A stretch of DNA of 64,000 nt from Quercus robur (GCF_932294415.1 NC_065535.1:24082782-24146781); one strand, 5' to 3'; shown: positions 1-11,724, counted from the stretch's first letter. The notes: generated from the letters alone by a model not told the origin. Translations and numbers: made by a program.

Positions 1-530
1 AAAGTAAACCTTTGAAGAATGTCTTGGAAATCTAGGACAGTTCCATGTTCGGCAGCTGAGGTGACGGTGGGGATGAATCGTTGAGAGACCTCGGTGTGGA
101 CAACGGTTTCAACGAACTTTCGGAGGGATTTGGTGTTGAATTCTTGCATGGCGATTTGTCTTTGGAACTTCCAGGACTCACCGTCGACGTTGAAGATGCC
201 TTCGCCAAGAAGGTCGTAGACAGTTCGACGGGAATCTTCGCCTTTTCCGTAGTTATTGAAGTTGGTCATGAGGATGTGTTGGACCACGGCGGCGTTGCCG
301 GAGGTGACGTGGCCGATGGCAAAGGATTGGCGGAGAACGAAGGTGTTGGAGGGTAAGTCTTGGATGATACCTGTTAGCCATGGGAGTAGGCGGTCTCGAT
401 TTGCGAGGAGGGCGAAGAATGAACCCACTAGAGGGTACGATTTGGGGACTTTGGAATTGGAATTGAAGAAGAAGAAGACTGAGAGTAAAGGAATTAGGAT
501 GAGCGGTAGGAATTGAAGTTGCAGTAACAT
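1..530 (-). CDS. CYP94A: CYP94A-type cytochrome P450, copy 1 (partial, N-terminal 176 codons)
   Basis: Reading the minus strand from the ATG at 530-528 gives an open frame of 176 codons that leaves the window at base 1. It has an N-terminal membrane anchor (Leu/Ile/Phe-rich, residues 2-23), a short Asn/Ser linker, the proline-rich hinge PKSYPLVGSF and the conserved early helices (GIFNVDGESWKFQRQ, then EFNTKSLRKF). It matches copy 3 (33159-34688) at about 92% of residues by eye, with roughly 14 substitutions and a shorter Asn-Ser linker. No stop or frameshift is visible in this part. The family (CYP94, CYP86 clan) is intronless, ER-anchored and oxidises fatty acids or jasmonate conjugates; the catalytic half lies off the left edge. 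The proximal promoter present in copies 2 and 3 appears deleted just upstream, so expression is doubtful. Confidence 0.85.
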   Translation of the reverse strand, partial: MLLQLQFLPLILIPLLSVFFFFNSNSKVPKSYPLVGSFFALLANRDRLLPWLTGIIQDLPSNTFVLRQSFAIGHVTSGNAAVVQHILMTNFNNYGKGEDSRRTVYDLLGEGIFNVDGESWKFQRQIAMQEFNTKSLRKFVETVVHTEVSQRFIPTVTSAAEHGTVLDFQDILQRFT

Positions 531-540
531 GATGGTTGGA

Positions 541-1191
541 CTCAAATTAAAAACATTCGCATGAATTGGTACAAAAATTTGTATAATTTTTTTAAAATTT
601 ATTTATTTATTTTATGTACTCAATTTTTTTTGACAACCATTTGATTACCTATTTTATATTATATTTTATTAAAATATTAAATTTTCTTAATTTTTTTAAT
701 TTTCTTTTTCTTTAGACATATTAACCATTATTCATCATCAATCTTTATTCTCGAAATACGTAAAGAAAAAACAACTAAATACAAAATAAATAGTGTTAGT
801 GTAAATTTACATAATATATAGATAGATATAGGTCATTTTTAGACAAAACTATGTAAATTTTATACTTTTTTTTTTTTTACACACGAACTGATATGAATGC
901 TCTAAAGTATTTGGTTATTAGGCCAATGAGTTCGCTTAATTTCAAGGGCCTAAGAGAGGTTTGTCTGAAGCTTTAGCCACATACAACAAGAGCTACAGGT
1001 CTCCGTTTGAGTGAAAATTTCGGGTGCTTGACCATTTCCCTGAGCTTTAAGTTTCTACAAGTGTCCGTAGCCCACTTAGTAGCACACATAGCTTAGGCTC
1101 AAGCAAATGTTCAAAATGAGTTGATTTATACCCTCCTAACTACATTCCCTCAAATCTCCATGATGTCGCATGACCTTGGGTCATACTTAAA

Positions 1192-1232
<41 letters not shown>

Positions 1233-1822
1233 TATATATAATACATGAATTGGACCTCAAGGAAGTCAGTCTTGGTTGGAAATTGGAATTCGGCTGGTAG
1301 AAAATTAATCTAAAAAACAACCATCAACAGAGTTAAAATATATAGAAGAATATATTTTAGAATGTATTGCAACCATCAGTCTTGGTTGCAATATTTAGCT
1401 CATTATTTGTGAATTTAGTCTAATAAAGGAGTGTCCTATACAATTTGAAGATGCTTTTGAGTTACAATATTTTATTCAGAATTTAAGCTAGTGTTTTAAA
1501 AAAGTCCTTAATAGCATCTAATGAATGAAAAATTATGAAATGACAAATGAAACTAAGACAAATACAGCCTTGATGCTCACGGTATGGCTTAAAAGTGCAA
1601 TTCCGATGGAAATAAAGAGCAAGAGATTGAATATCGATAAAAATAAACTTAAATATTGAAATAAAAAATAAATAAAAAAGAGAGAGAGAGAAATTCAATA
1701 ATAATTGTTATCAACGTCATAAAAATGAATGCAAAACCCTAAAAAAAATGAAATTAATTAAATAACAATATATCATTTCGAGTAAATTGACCTTCAAACT
1801 CTTTTTTTTTTTTTTTTTTTTG
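541..1822. repeat. Duplicated block upstream of P450 copy 1 (paralogue of 37842-39072)
   Basis: From the words AAATTAAAAACATTCGCATG onward this segment runs parallel to 37842-39072 for about 1.2 kb with point changes and small indels. Both lie upstream of a minus-strand CYP94A copy, so they are parts of one duplicated gene-plus-flank block. I see no coding region; the short open frames at about 1.5-1.7 kb and 38.8-39.0 kb are the same AT-rich repeat read in both copies. Confidence 0.85.
1200..1241. repeat. (TA)n microsatellite
   Basis: About 42 bases of nearly pure TA repeat next to an A-run. The parallel position in the 37.8-39.1 kb paralogue has only a short A/T stretch, so the tract expanded in this copy. 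Confidence 0.9.
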
Positions 1823-2399
1823 GCGAAACTACACTATTGGTCTCTAAAGTTTACCTGGTGAGTGCTTTTAGTCCTTGAAGTTTCAATAGAGCGCTATTAG
1901 TCCCTAAAGTTTTAAAACTAAACACAATTGCTCACTTCATTAACTTCCGTTAGTTTCTTTGCTTACTTGTCTAATGGAAAAAATAAGTAGGCATATTTTT
2001 AATGATGTGGCAACCTTGTCATATCAGCTGCAATGTCTAAAAGTAAAATCGTTGCAATGTAACTTAAGTGGCCGAATCAAAATTTGACACTTCATTTAAA
2101 AATACAACCCAGAACCAAGTCACCAAAATTCTAACGGAACCTTAAAATCTCTTTTCCTCTCTGGCACTCCTTTCTTTCTCTGTAAATTTTAAACAAAGTC
2201 TCCGAAGACCTTCAGATCTTCAAAGAGAGGCAGCACACCTGAAGTCTTATAAGATCCTAAACTAAAACATTCACGAAGCCCAATTTTTAGCGTATAAATC
2301 TCAAGAAAGCAACGCTCAAAGAATTTACCTAGACTGTTTTAGTTTTCTTGTTCAACTCAAGCTGAATTTTTGCGCAGAGATTAGGCCAATGATCAAGTC
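1823..2399. other. Intergenic stretch without recognisable genes
   Basis: A poly-T run, then text of the common plant-repeat style built on TAGTCCCTAAAGTTT-like phrases (similar phrasing recurs near 23.6 kb and 27.2 kb). No open frame of interest, no clear terminal repeats. Confidence 0.5.
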
Positions 2400-2887
2400 A
2401 AATACCAAGACAAATTATATAATATTAAAAAAAGAGAGAAATACCAAGACAAACGACCAGTGAGATGCTTGAAAATCTCTTCTAGGAAGGACGTTTTGCG
2501 GAAACGGTTATGGAAATTTGAAGAACGGAGGTGCTCGTAGATTTCTGGGCGCTGGAGTTCTCTGGGGTTCTCTGGACTTCTGATATGCAGATAGAAAAGA
2601 AAAGATGAGCCTCTCTAGCGCTTTATATAGCAAGAGAGAGAGAGAAAACCACTCCCGCTCAAGAATTCGAGGAAAAATGCTAGCCGTCAGATCCGCGTCT
2701 CGCCGTTGGATGAAGGAGATATAAAGCTACCTGGAGTAAATAGCCGCACCTCGTAAATTGTAGCGCGTTAAAAGTAACTGCTCGCACGCGCGAACCAAGA
2801 TCTCATTAATTCCATCCTTTGTAAATGTCAAAACCCCGCTTTTCTCCTCAAAAAGAGATCAAAAACCGAAGTTTTAAGGGGCTATTA
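2400..2887 (-). mobile_element. Internal remnant of a Tat-like gypsy element next to an LTR
   Basis: The 70 bases abutting the LTR at 2888 read, in reverse complement, like the sequence following the LTR at 11725 of the complete gypsy element: a GGTCCCC..ATAGCCCC junction followed by a pyrimidine-rich stretch and a TTTTGAC phrase. A TATATAAA box on the minus strand at 2629-2622 sits where the complete element has the TATA box of its antisense gene. I infer a truncated relative of that element. No coding frame survives. Confidence 0.5.
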
Positions 2888-3634
2888 TGGGGACCGGCCC
2901 AGAATAATAGGTTGACTGGGCCCTGGGCCCGTCCAAGGAGGCATTCGTCCGAGGAGGCGTCGTGGTCTAGAATCCTTATTCAGGCCTACTGGCAAAGAAA
3001 ACATGTCTGAGGAGTAATTCCTCCTCGGACATTCCAAAATCCGGGTCAAGGGTGCGCCCTAGCTACTGTAGCCCTCCCTTCAAGTACGTAAAAAGAAAGG
3101 AAACCCAAAATATCTCAGCAAAAGCTGCCTCCACCACATTAAATGCACCACAACTACTCTCCTGGCCGCATTAATGAAGAGAAGACCCCTGAACAGTGTT
3201 ACCTTGGCCACTGCAACTCACAAAAGAACTAATAAGGGTGTTTGATGGGACAGGTGCTCAAGTAGAGGTTTGGATGATCAACAAGTGTAAAGCCAAGATG
3301 ATAGGAGAGGGCCTATATAATATGTAAAGGTCCCTCAAGAGAGGGGGACGAAAGACAGAGAAAAAGAGAGGAGAGAACCCTGTAGAGAAATTTTATTTGC
3401 ATGAATCTGTGCCCATTAATCAAGTTTGAGACCTGATCATTTGAGAAGGATCTCTCTTCATTGCTACCTCCTTTTGTTCTCGTTTTTGTATCCCCTGAAC
3501 CCATGCAACAAACCGTCTAAGCTAACTGAAACCAAGTTTTTTATCCCATACTCTACAAAAAATTCATTGTGTGGGACCTTTTGGACCAAGACTTGACCAA
3601 CAAGGATCGGGCCAACTAAAAACGTGTCCTTACA
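2888..3634 (-). mobile_element. LTR of a truncated gypsy element (TGTAAGGAC family)
   Basis: Read on the minus strand it begins TGTAAGGACACG and ends CCCCA, like the LTRs of the complete gypsy element at 10.9 kb. It shares the conserved phrase ATTAATGCGGCCAG (here inverted, near 3165). The flanks do not form a TSD, and the left neighbour is element-internal sequence, so this is one end of a broken element and not a solo LTR. Confidence 0.6.
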
Positions 3635-3732
3635 TTATGAATTCCAAAGAATTAGTCATATTAGAATTTGAAGGAATTAAAATTCAATTCCAAAGAATTA
3701 GTCAGATTAGAATTCTCATTTTACTCCATTAA

Positions 3733-4116
3733 AATGGTAGAGTCGAGGACTCCATTGATGGGGTAGAGTCAAGGACTCCAATAATGGGGTAGAATTAAAG
3801 ACTCCAATTAATTTGGTAGTGAAAAAATTTTTATTTGGTAATGTTCAAATAGGATTTGAGAGTCAAGGACTCTTGTATAAAGTTTCATGCATAGAGTTAG
3901 GAACTCCTCATGAAACCCAACCTTATTTGTTTTACCAAACAAAAATTATTTGAAGAAGGGTGAGAGAAAGATTTTGGTAGTGGGAGAATTTTTATTTGGT
4001 AATGTTCAAATAGGATTAATGAGTTAGGGACTCTTATATAAAGTTTCATGCATAGAGTTAGTAACTCCTCATGAAATCCAACCCTATTTGTTTTACCAAA
4101 AAAAAATTATTTGAGA
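3733..4116. repeat. Two nested tandem repeats
   Basis: First come three copies of a short phrase built on GGTAGAGTCAAGGACTCC (3733-3815). Then a unit of about 159 bp occurs twice (start points near 3828 and 3987), each containing GTTTCATGCATAGAGTTAG. Not coding. Confidence 0.75.
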
Positions 4117-4769
4117 GAGAGAGAGAGAAGAAAGGAATTGATGAAATCCTATATACAAATCTATGCTGCGTAATCCTCCTGTGCCTCTCTTTTTTTTGTT
4201 CTCTATGTCTTTGCTATGTGTGTGTACTTGCTCTCTTTTTGTGTCTCTGTTTTTTTCTTTTTTCTTTTTTTTTTTCATCTTGTGCGTGCCTCTCTCTATT
4301 TATAGAGAGATTCCAAAGAAGCTGTTCCTTATTCTTCTCTCAACTGATCAGATCATGGAGTAGTTTTCTTCGGTTTTTCCTCCACAACTCCTAATTTCAT
4401 TTTGTGCCGTGACCCACCTTTCAGCTTTTTTTTTTTTTTTTCGTTGCTTTTTAGTCTTTTTCTTTTTAGTTTGTGAGAGGCTGACAAACCACTTTCACCA
4501 AACCGTGTTCCTCACTTTCTGGTGGTGACACTTCTTTATTCACATTTCAGCTTTTCAATTTTTTTATTATTATATTTGCTTTGGCCATCTTTCACTCTTT
4601 ATCTCATTTTTGTTTTATTTATTTATTTTATTTAGGGACAATGGCAGACTTACTTTTTGTTAATGCTATGCCCACCTTCCCTTGTTTTTCCCACTTTAGT
4701 CCTTTCTTATAGGTAAAATAGAGGACTAGCATACTAGTAGCTCTTCACCTCACGTGAACTCTTTTTAGA
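4117..4769. other. Pyrimidine-rich intergenic stretch
   Basis: Long T- and CT-rich runs and GA microsatellite at the left. The open frames here encode only Phe/Leu/Cys-rich or Lys/Glu-rich low-complexity text and are not believable genes. Confidence 0.6.
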
Positions 4770-6606
4770 GTCTTTTTGGCTAAATATGACAAAAAATGAA
4801 GTTTATTAGTGTTATAGGTACTGTTTAAAGTTATTTGATAAAATAAGGAAAAAAATTGAATTTCAGCAACAGTATTGTTGAAATTGCAAGAAAAAGTATA
4901 ATGTGTAAGGGGAGAGAGAAAATTGAATTTCAGTAATGAGATTACTGAAATTCTTGTCCTGCCCAAGCTCGGGGGCCGAAAAAGAACAATTGTGGCAACC
5001 AAGTTGCCGAAATTGTAGGGACGAGGAGAGAGAAAATATGAATTGTGGCAACCAAGTTGCCAAAAATGAAGGAAAAAAAAGATACTACGTTTACAATATT
5101 TTTACATCATTTTCACAACAAATTACAGGTGGTTAGTTGTTATTGGTTCAAATTTGAATCTAATACTAAGATTATGTTTTTGCCCCAATAATAATAATCA
5201 GTAACAACCTGGCACTTAGGATTTTTTGTAAAAATATTGTGGACATTTCATTTTTTTTAAAAAAAAAATTGTGGTGCCTAAATAGAAGGAAAAAAAAGTG
5301 ACAAATTAATTTGTAGCAATAGTATTGCGGAAATAGATCACAATAAAGTGATTTGTGGCACTGACAAATTTATTTTCAGTTTCTGCTCCTTGTGGTTCAC
5401 TGTTTCATGACTGCAAATTTTGTTCAATGACCGAAATTGTTCAGGACTTTGTTACGTGCACTCATGTGCATGTGTGCTAGGCTTTAGATTAGTCTAAGAC
5501 TGTATATTTTTTTGTCGTGGCAATAGAGCTCAATTAATTGCATCCTTTATCAATTTGTCAAAGTGTTTTTGTCAAAGTGCATTAGATTAGTTTAGACTGT
5601 ATATTTTTTGGCGTGGCGATAGAGCTCAATTAATTGTATCCTTTATCAATTTGTCAAAGTGTTTTTGGCAATGCCATTACCACAATGACCGAAATTGTTC
5701 AGGACTTTGTTACGTGCACTCATGTGCATGTGTGCTAGGCTTTAGATTAGTCTAAGACTGTATATTTTTTGTCGTGGCAATGGAGCTCAATTAATTGCAT
5801 CCTTTATCAATTTGTCAAAGTGCATTAGATTAGTTTAGACTGTATATTTTTTGACGTGGCGATAGAGCTCAATTAATTGTATCCTTTATCAATTTGTCAA
5901 AGTGTTTTTGGCAATGCCATTACCACAAATCACTTTATTGTGATCTATTTCGGCAATACTATTGCCACAAATCAAGTTGTCACCTTTTTTTTTTTTTTTT
6001 TTGGGCAATGCCATTGCCACAAATCAATTTGCCACTTCTTTTTTTTCCTTCTATTTCGGCACCATAATTTTTTTTTAGAAATGATATCCACAACATTTTC
6101 ACAATATTTTTACAAAAAATCCTAAGTGACAGATTGTTACTAATTATTATTATTGGGCCAAAAAGGTAATCTTAGTGTTAGGTTCAAATTTGAACCAATA
6201 ACAATTAACCACCTATAATTTGTTGTGAAAATGATGTAAAAATGTTGTGGACGTAGCATCTTTTTTTTCCTTCATTTTCGGCAACCTGGTTGCCACAATT
6301 CATATTTTCTCTCTCCTCATCCCTTCAATTTCGACAACTTGGTTGCCACAATTGTTTTCTCTTTCGAACACTCCCCCTAGCATGCACTTGGGGCACTTCA
6401 TGGGCAGAGCTTGGGGAGGACAAGAATTTCAGTAATCTCATTACCGAAATTCAATTTTCTCTCTCCCCTGACACATTGTACTTTTTCTTGCAATTTCGGC
6501 AACACCTTTGCCGAAATTCAATCTCTTCCTCATTTTGCCAAATAATTTTGAACAGTACCTATAACACCAATAAACTTCGTTTTTTTGCAATATTTAACCA
6601 AAAGAC
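4770..6606. mobile_element. Foldback (palindromic) element 1
   Basis: Left arm (from GTCTTTTTGGCTAAATAT at 4770) and right arm (ending with its inverse at 6606) are inverted copies of each other over at least 550 bp. The arms carry TTATAGGTACTG near the outer end, then a string of short palindromes, then a 170-bp MITE-like segment mirrored on both sides. A loop of about 0.5 kb (5425-5910) separates them. I found no convincing TSD. No transposase is encoded. The outer ends match those of the neighbouring element at 6822-7991, so the two belong to one family. Confidence 0.75.
5425..5910. repeat. Tandem duplication in the loop of foldback element 1
   Basis: The phrase CAATGACCGAAATTGTTCAG starts at 5425 and again at 5683, giving a 258-bp period with a slightly shorter second unit. 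Each unit itself contains two related sub-units around TTTAGACTGTATATTTTTTG. Non-coding. Confidence 0.8.
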
Positions 6607-6821
6607 TCCCCCAAAATTGGTTAAGCTAGCCCTGTGTTAAAGAGCTAAAATATTCAAGCTAAAACTAATACATAGATATGGCAAATCATTACTGTTGAAA
6701 CTAAAAAAAATAGTGTCATTAAAAAGAATGTCATTTCACGGCTTGTGGACTATAGTGCCACATCACGGCTTGTGGATTAGTTAATATGATGAGACCAAAC
6801 ATGTGATGGTCTACAAAAAGA

Positions 6822-7991
6822 GTCTTTTGGCCGAATATTGCTAAATCTAGAGTTTATTTGCGTTATAGGTATTGTTCCAACTTATTTAGGGAATTGAGGA
6901 AAGAGAGTGAATTTCGGCAACGGTGTTGCCAAAATTCAACAAAAGTATGAGAGAGAAAGAGAAAAAGTGGGAGAGAGAAAATTTTGAATTTCGGTAATCA
7001 CATTACCGAAATTCTTGCTGCCCAAACCTGCTGACCGAAAACCAGCCGAAATAGGGGAAAAAAAATTTTGTGGCAATGCCATTGCCGAAAATGGAGGAAA
7101 AAAAATAAATAAAGAATGGTTGCCAAAATCTGGGGAGGAATTAAAAAAAAAATGCTACGTCCACAATATTTTTACAACATTTTCATAACAAATCATAGGT
7201 GATTAGTTATTATTAGTTCAAATTTGAATTTAACACTGAAATTACTTTTTTAATCTAACAATAACAACCTGCCACTTAAAATTTGTTGTAAAAATATTGT
7301 AAAAATTGTGTGCACATATCATTTCTTTAAAAAAAAAAAAGTGGAATGGATTTGTGGCAATGGCATTGCCGAAATAGGAGGGAATTTTTTTTTCCCTCCT
7401 ATTTCAGCAATGCCATTGCCACAAATCCATTCCACTTTTTTTTTTTTTTAATTTTTATTAAGAAATGATATGTGCACACAATTTTTACAATATTTTTACA
7501 ACAAATTTTAAGTGGCAGGTTGTTATTGTTGGATTAAAAAAGTAATCTCAGTGTTAAATTCAAATTTGAACTAATAATAACTAATCACCTATGATTTGTT
7601 GTGAAAATGTTGTAAAAATATTGTAGACGTAGTTTTTTTTTTTAATTCCTCCATAGATTTCGGCAACCATTCTTTATTTATTTTTTTCCTCCCATTTTCG
7701 GCAATGACATTGCCACAATTGCCACACAAAAAATTTTTCCCCTATTTCGACAATGGCATTGTCACAATTGGTTTTTGGTCAGCAGGTTTGGGTAGTAGGA
7801 ATTTTGATAATGTGATTATTGAAATTCAAAATTTTCTCTCTCCCACTTTTTCTCTTTCTCTCTCATACTTTTGTTGAATTTTGGCAACACGGTTGTCGAA
7901 ATTCACTCTCTTTCCTCATTTCCCTAAATAAGTTAGAACAGTACCTATAACGCAAATAAACTCCGAATTTAGCAATATTCAGCCAAAAGAC
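6822..7991. mobile_element. Foldback element 2: near-continuous 1.17-kb palindrome
   Basis: From GTCTTTTGGCCGAATATTGC (6822) to its inverse ending at 7991, the sequence is one large inverted repeat whose arms meet at about 7387 with a loop of only about ten bases. The arms hold the same parts as foldback element 1: short palindromes such as GGCAATGGCATTGCC and a mirrored MITE-like segment (about 7153-7320 and 7465-7630). No clear TSD and no coding capacity. Transcription in either direction would give a long hairpin RNA. Confidence 0.85.
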
Positions 7992-8377
7992 ACAATTTTG
8001 GTGGCGAAACTTTTAAGTGGAGTTTTTTCTTATCTTACATTTAAATATTAATTTAATTTTTATATTTATTTAAAATATGCTTTTCTTGGTTTTGTTGTAT
8101 TCTTTTAAAGGGAAATGCTAACAAGTGCCTTTAGGGCATTAGTTAACAATTTATTTTAGGAAATTTTTTACATCATTTTTATAGAAAATGAAAAAACCTA
8201 TCAAAATATTAATTGTTTTTTTTCTTTTCTCATAAAAACTTTCTTTAACTGGATTGTTAACCCTTTCTTAAATGCTAGTAACAAATTTATTCATAGATAA
8301 ATTTCTTTTTTTCAGTTCTCTCTCTCTCTAGCTCTCTCTCTCTAGATGGATATTTTTTAATAGGCATTTTATAATTG

Positions 8378-8411
<34 letters not shown>

Positions 8412-8425
8412 GTGAATAAATGAAA
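7992..8425. other. Intergenic stretch with CT and (AT)n microsatellites
   Basis: A short inverted-repeat-like piece begins near 8109 with GGGAAATGCTAAC and closes near 8275 with a related inverse; CT-rich (8318-8345) and (AT)n (8381-8408) tracts follow. No gene seen. Confidence 0.5.
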
Positions 8426-9101
8426 CATGATTTAAAATAAAATTTAAAGTATAAAACAATAGAAATGTTTTTTAAAGAAGAATAAAACAATAGAACTTGA
8501 TTTATCAAAGCAAGATTGCAACTTTACTAAATGAACATATCTAAAAAATTAATTTCTCACATAAATCAACAAATTAATATTGATACAAAGTAATTATAAA
8601 TTTAGATTGCAACTTTATTAAATGAACATATCTTAAAAATTAATTTATCAAATAAATCAATAAATTAATATTGATACAAAGTAAATTCTAAATTCATATT
8701 TTCTAATTATATTAAATTTTATACGGATATTTAGATTTGATTAAAATATTTTATTTTTAAAAAGCAAAATAACTTATGACAAGTGACAACATATCTAAAA
8801 AAATACAAAAATAAATACTTAAAATAAAAGGAATCAGTTCTATATTAATATTTTTTTAAAAAAAATCCTGGGTTAAAATTAAAAAAGAAAAAGGTAAGTG
8901 ATATAACAAATCCCAATTTTTCCCTCACATGGCAAATCCTAGATAGACTCACAGTGAAGGATTTGGAGACTAGGGCGATGGTCCTTGTGTACCAGAGTAA
9001 CAAAAGTCAAACTAATATGCCTAGTGGTTGAGCTGGCCTTGAAGTTTAACACATTATTGTTTCTTGAATTTGTTACAACACCAACCTTTTATGATAGAAA
9101 A
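8426..9101. repeat. 0.7-kb tandem repeat, unit a
   Basis: First of three head-to-tail units of about 696 bp. Each starts CATGATTTA, contains GATTGCAACTTTACTAAATG twice about 93 bp apart, and ends near TGTTACAACACCAACCTTTT. A solo LTR sits exactly at the junction of units a and b. Non-coding. Confidence 0.85.
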
Positions 9102-9106
9102 CATGA

Positions 9107-9777
9107 TGTGGGGTCCAATAATTTGTGGCCCTGGCCCATTTTTACATTGGGGCCCAAGGCTCGAGCCGAGGAAGGTTATAACCGAGGATAGGTAATAAAA
9201 GTCCAAATAGTCTTGAAACACAGCCGAGGATGATTCTGTCCTCGGCATATCCGAGGTCTTACTGGATAGAAGGGCAAAAACGGTATAGAAACAGCTTGGG
9301 AAAAAATCTAAAATATCTAGGTCAATAGAGAGGGGTACGCTGGAAAGTATAACGACCAGGGAAAGCTACCTTTACTACCATTCAATACTTTGCACCTGAC
9401 AGAGCCATAATCTCCAGCTTTTACAACCACCCCCCAACCACTCTAGATATGGGCTGATGGGACAAGTATCAGTCTTGGAAAAGTCGATCCTACACGTGAA
9501 CGAAGGATAAGAAACACAGGCTAGTATAAAAGGAAAAGTAAGCAATCCATAGCAGGGCCTGGGAAAAATGGCTAAAAACCAGAGCCTCCCAGCCCGCCTC
9601 CAGGAGAAAGACTCCTAAGGTGAACACGATTTTATTACGTCTGAACACCACGAAAAATCCACTATTTAGTGACCAAGGCCTAGCCTTTCAAACCCACGCT
9701 CTACAAATGATATTGTTTGGGCCTTTTTACGTGTGAACCCAACATTATTATGGATCGTTACAAATCGTGTCCTTACA
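9107..9777 (-). mobile_element. Solo LTR, gypsy TGTAAGGAC family
   Basis: 671 bp flanked by the 5-bp duplication CATGA (9102-9106 and 9778-9782). On the minus strand it begins TGTAAGGACACG, the same start as the LTRs of the complete gypsy element, and ends CCCCACA. No internal region remains, so it is the product of LTR-LTR recombination. Confidence 0.9.
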
Positions 9778-10472
9778 CATGATTTATAATAGAAAACTAT
9801 AATTTAATTAAAATAAAATTTAAAGTATAAAACAATAGAAATTTTTTTTTTTTTAAAGATGAATAAAACAATAGAACTTGATTTATCAAAGCAAGATTGC
9901 AACTTTACTAAATGAACATATCTAAAAAATTAATTTCTCACATAAATCAAAACATTAATTTTGATACAAAGTAAATTATAAATTTAGATTGCAACTTTAC
10001 TAAATGAAAATATCTTAAAAATTAATTTATCAAATAAATCAATAAATTAATACTGATACAAAGTAAATTCTAAATTCATATTTTCTCATTATATTAAATT
10101 TTATATGGATATTTAGGTTTGATTAAAATATTTTATTTTTAAAAAGAAAAATAACTTATGACAAGTGACAACATATCTAAAAAAAAAATACTTAAAATAA
10201 AAGGAACCGATTCTATATTAATATTAAAAAAAATCCTGGGTTAAAATTAAAAAAGAAAAAGATAAGTGATATAACAAATTCCGGTTTTTCTCTCCTCACA
10301 TGGCAAATTCTGGATAGACTCACAGGGAAGGATTTGGAGACTAGGGCGATGGTCCTTGTATAACAAAGTAACAAAAGTCAAACTAATATGCCTAGTGGTT
10401 GAGCCAGCCTTGAAGTTTAACACATTATTGTTTCTTGAATTTATTACAACACCAACCTTTTATGATAGAAAA
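9778..10472. repeat. 0.7-kb tandem repeat, unit b
   Basis: Uninterrupted second unit (695 bp) of the three-copy array. Confidence 0.85.
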
Positions 10473-10919
10473 CATGATTTATAATAGAAAACTATAATTT
10501 AATTAAAATAAAATTTAAAGTATAAAACAATAGAACTTTTTTTTTGTTGAGAAGAATAAAAGAATAGAACTTGATTTATCAAAGCAAGATTGCAACTTTA
10601 CTAAATGAATATATCTAAAAAAATTAATTTCACACATAAATCAATAGATTAATATTGATACAAAGTAAATTATAAATTTAGATTGCAACTTTACTAAATG
10701 AACATATATTAAAAATTAATTTATCAAATAAATCGATAAATTAATATTGATACAAAGTAAATTCTAAATTCATATTTTCTCATTATATTAAATTTTATAC
10801 GGATATTTAGATTTGATTAAAATAATTGATATTTTTAAAAAGCAAAATAACTTATAACAAGTGACATCATATCTAAAAGAAATACAAAAAGAAATACTTA
10901 AAATAAAAGGAACCGTTTC
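10473..10919. repeat. 0.7-kb tandem repeat, unit c (left part)
   Basis: Third unit, cut by insertion of the 11.7-kb gypsy element. It continues at 22592-22846. Confidence 0.85.
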
Positions 10920-11724
10920 TGTAAGGACGCAATTTTGTAACGAACCGTAACAGTGTTGGATTCGCACGTAAAAAGGTCCAGACAATATGATTTGTAGAGC
11001 GTGGGTGTAAAGAACTAGGTTAACTGTGGTCTCCCTTAAAAAGATTCACTCTCAAGTATGTTAAAGGTCTAAAGTTGGTACAACGATCGTTTTCTTTAGT
11101 GATCAATGCAATTCTTTTTCTCTACTCTTGCTCTCTTCTTTTTTGTTTATGTCTTTCTCCCTTTTCTTTTTATGTTCCGATCCCCTTTCTTCATGCTTTT
11201 CTTTTAGTTTATATACCCCCCTTTGCGTTCCATCCTTACCACACACATGTAGGTTGGGTTCGGAGGATTTCTTTCTGTCCCATCTAGCACCTCCTGGAAC
11301 TTCCTATGGGCAGCTGTAAGGCTGCTTCCTTACTGTTCAGGTATCACCTCCACATTAATGCGGCCAGAGAGTTGGTTGAGAGGTCATTAATGCGGAGGCA
11401 GCTGTAGTTACAGATATTTGTTTGCCTTATCTCTTTCATCCTTGGTCGGTTATTCTATCCTTTACGGTGACCTAATTCTGAGGTCTGGTTGCAATAACAC
11501 TACGTCCTGATCGTCCTCGGACGCATACTGCCGAGGAGTAGGGTGTCCTCGGACGGATGTGCAGAACCCTACCCTTGTAATGTTGTCTACCATCCCCTTC
11601 AGTAACTACCTTATGACCTGACTTGGCTTCCTCGGACGGATATGTATCCTCGGATGGGCCACGGGCCCAACAATCCTGAATCAATTCTGAACTTTATGGG
11701 CCTATTGATCGAACGGTCCCCGCA
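10920..11724 (-). repeat. 3' LTR (in element orientation) of the Tat-type gypsy element
   Basis: 805 bp, starting TGTAAGGACGC and ending CCCCGCA in plus-strand reading. It pairs with 21782-22586. In plus-strand reading its start equals that of several solo LTRs in this window. Confidence 0.9.

Noticed and set aside
2883-3639. Solo LTR with target duplication at 2888-3634
   Set aside because: Flanks TATTA and TTATG do not match, and the left side continues into element-internal sequence.
4071-4394. 107-codon open frame
   Set aside because: Low-complexity Phe/Leu/Ser/Cys text in a pyrimidine-rich stretch; overlapping frames on both strands are equally open.
6813-8000. 9-bp target duplication for foldback element 2
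   Set aside because: Left flank ACAAAAAGA and right flank ACAATTTTG share only the first four bases; not convincing.
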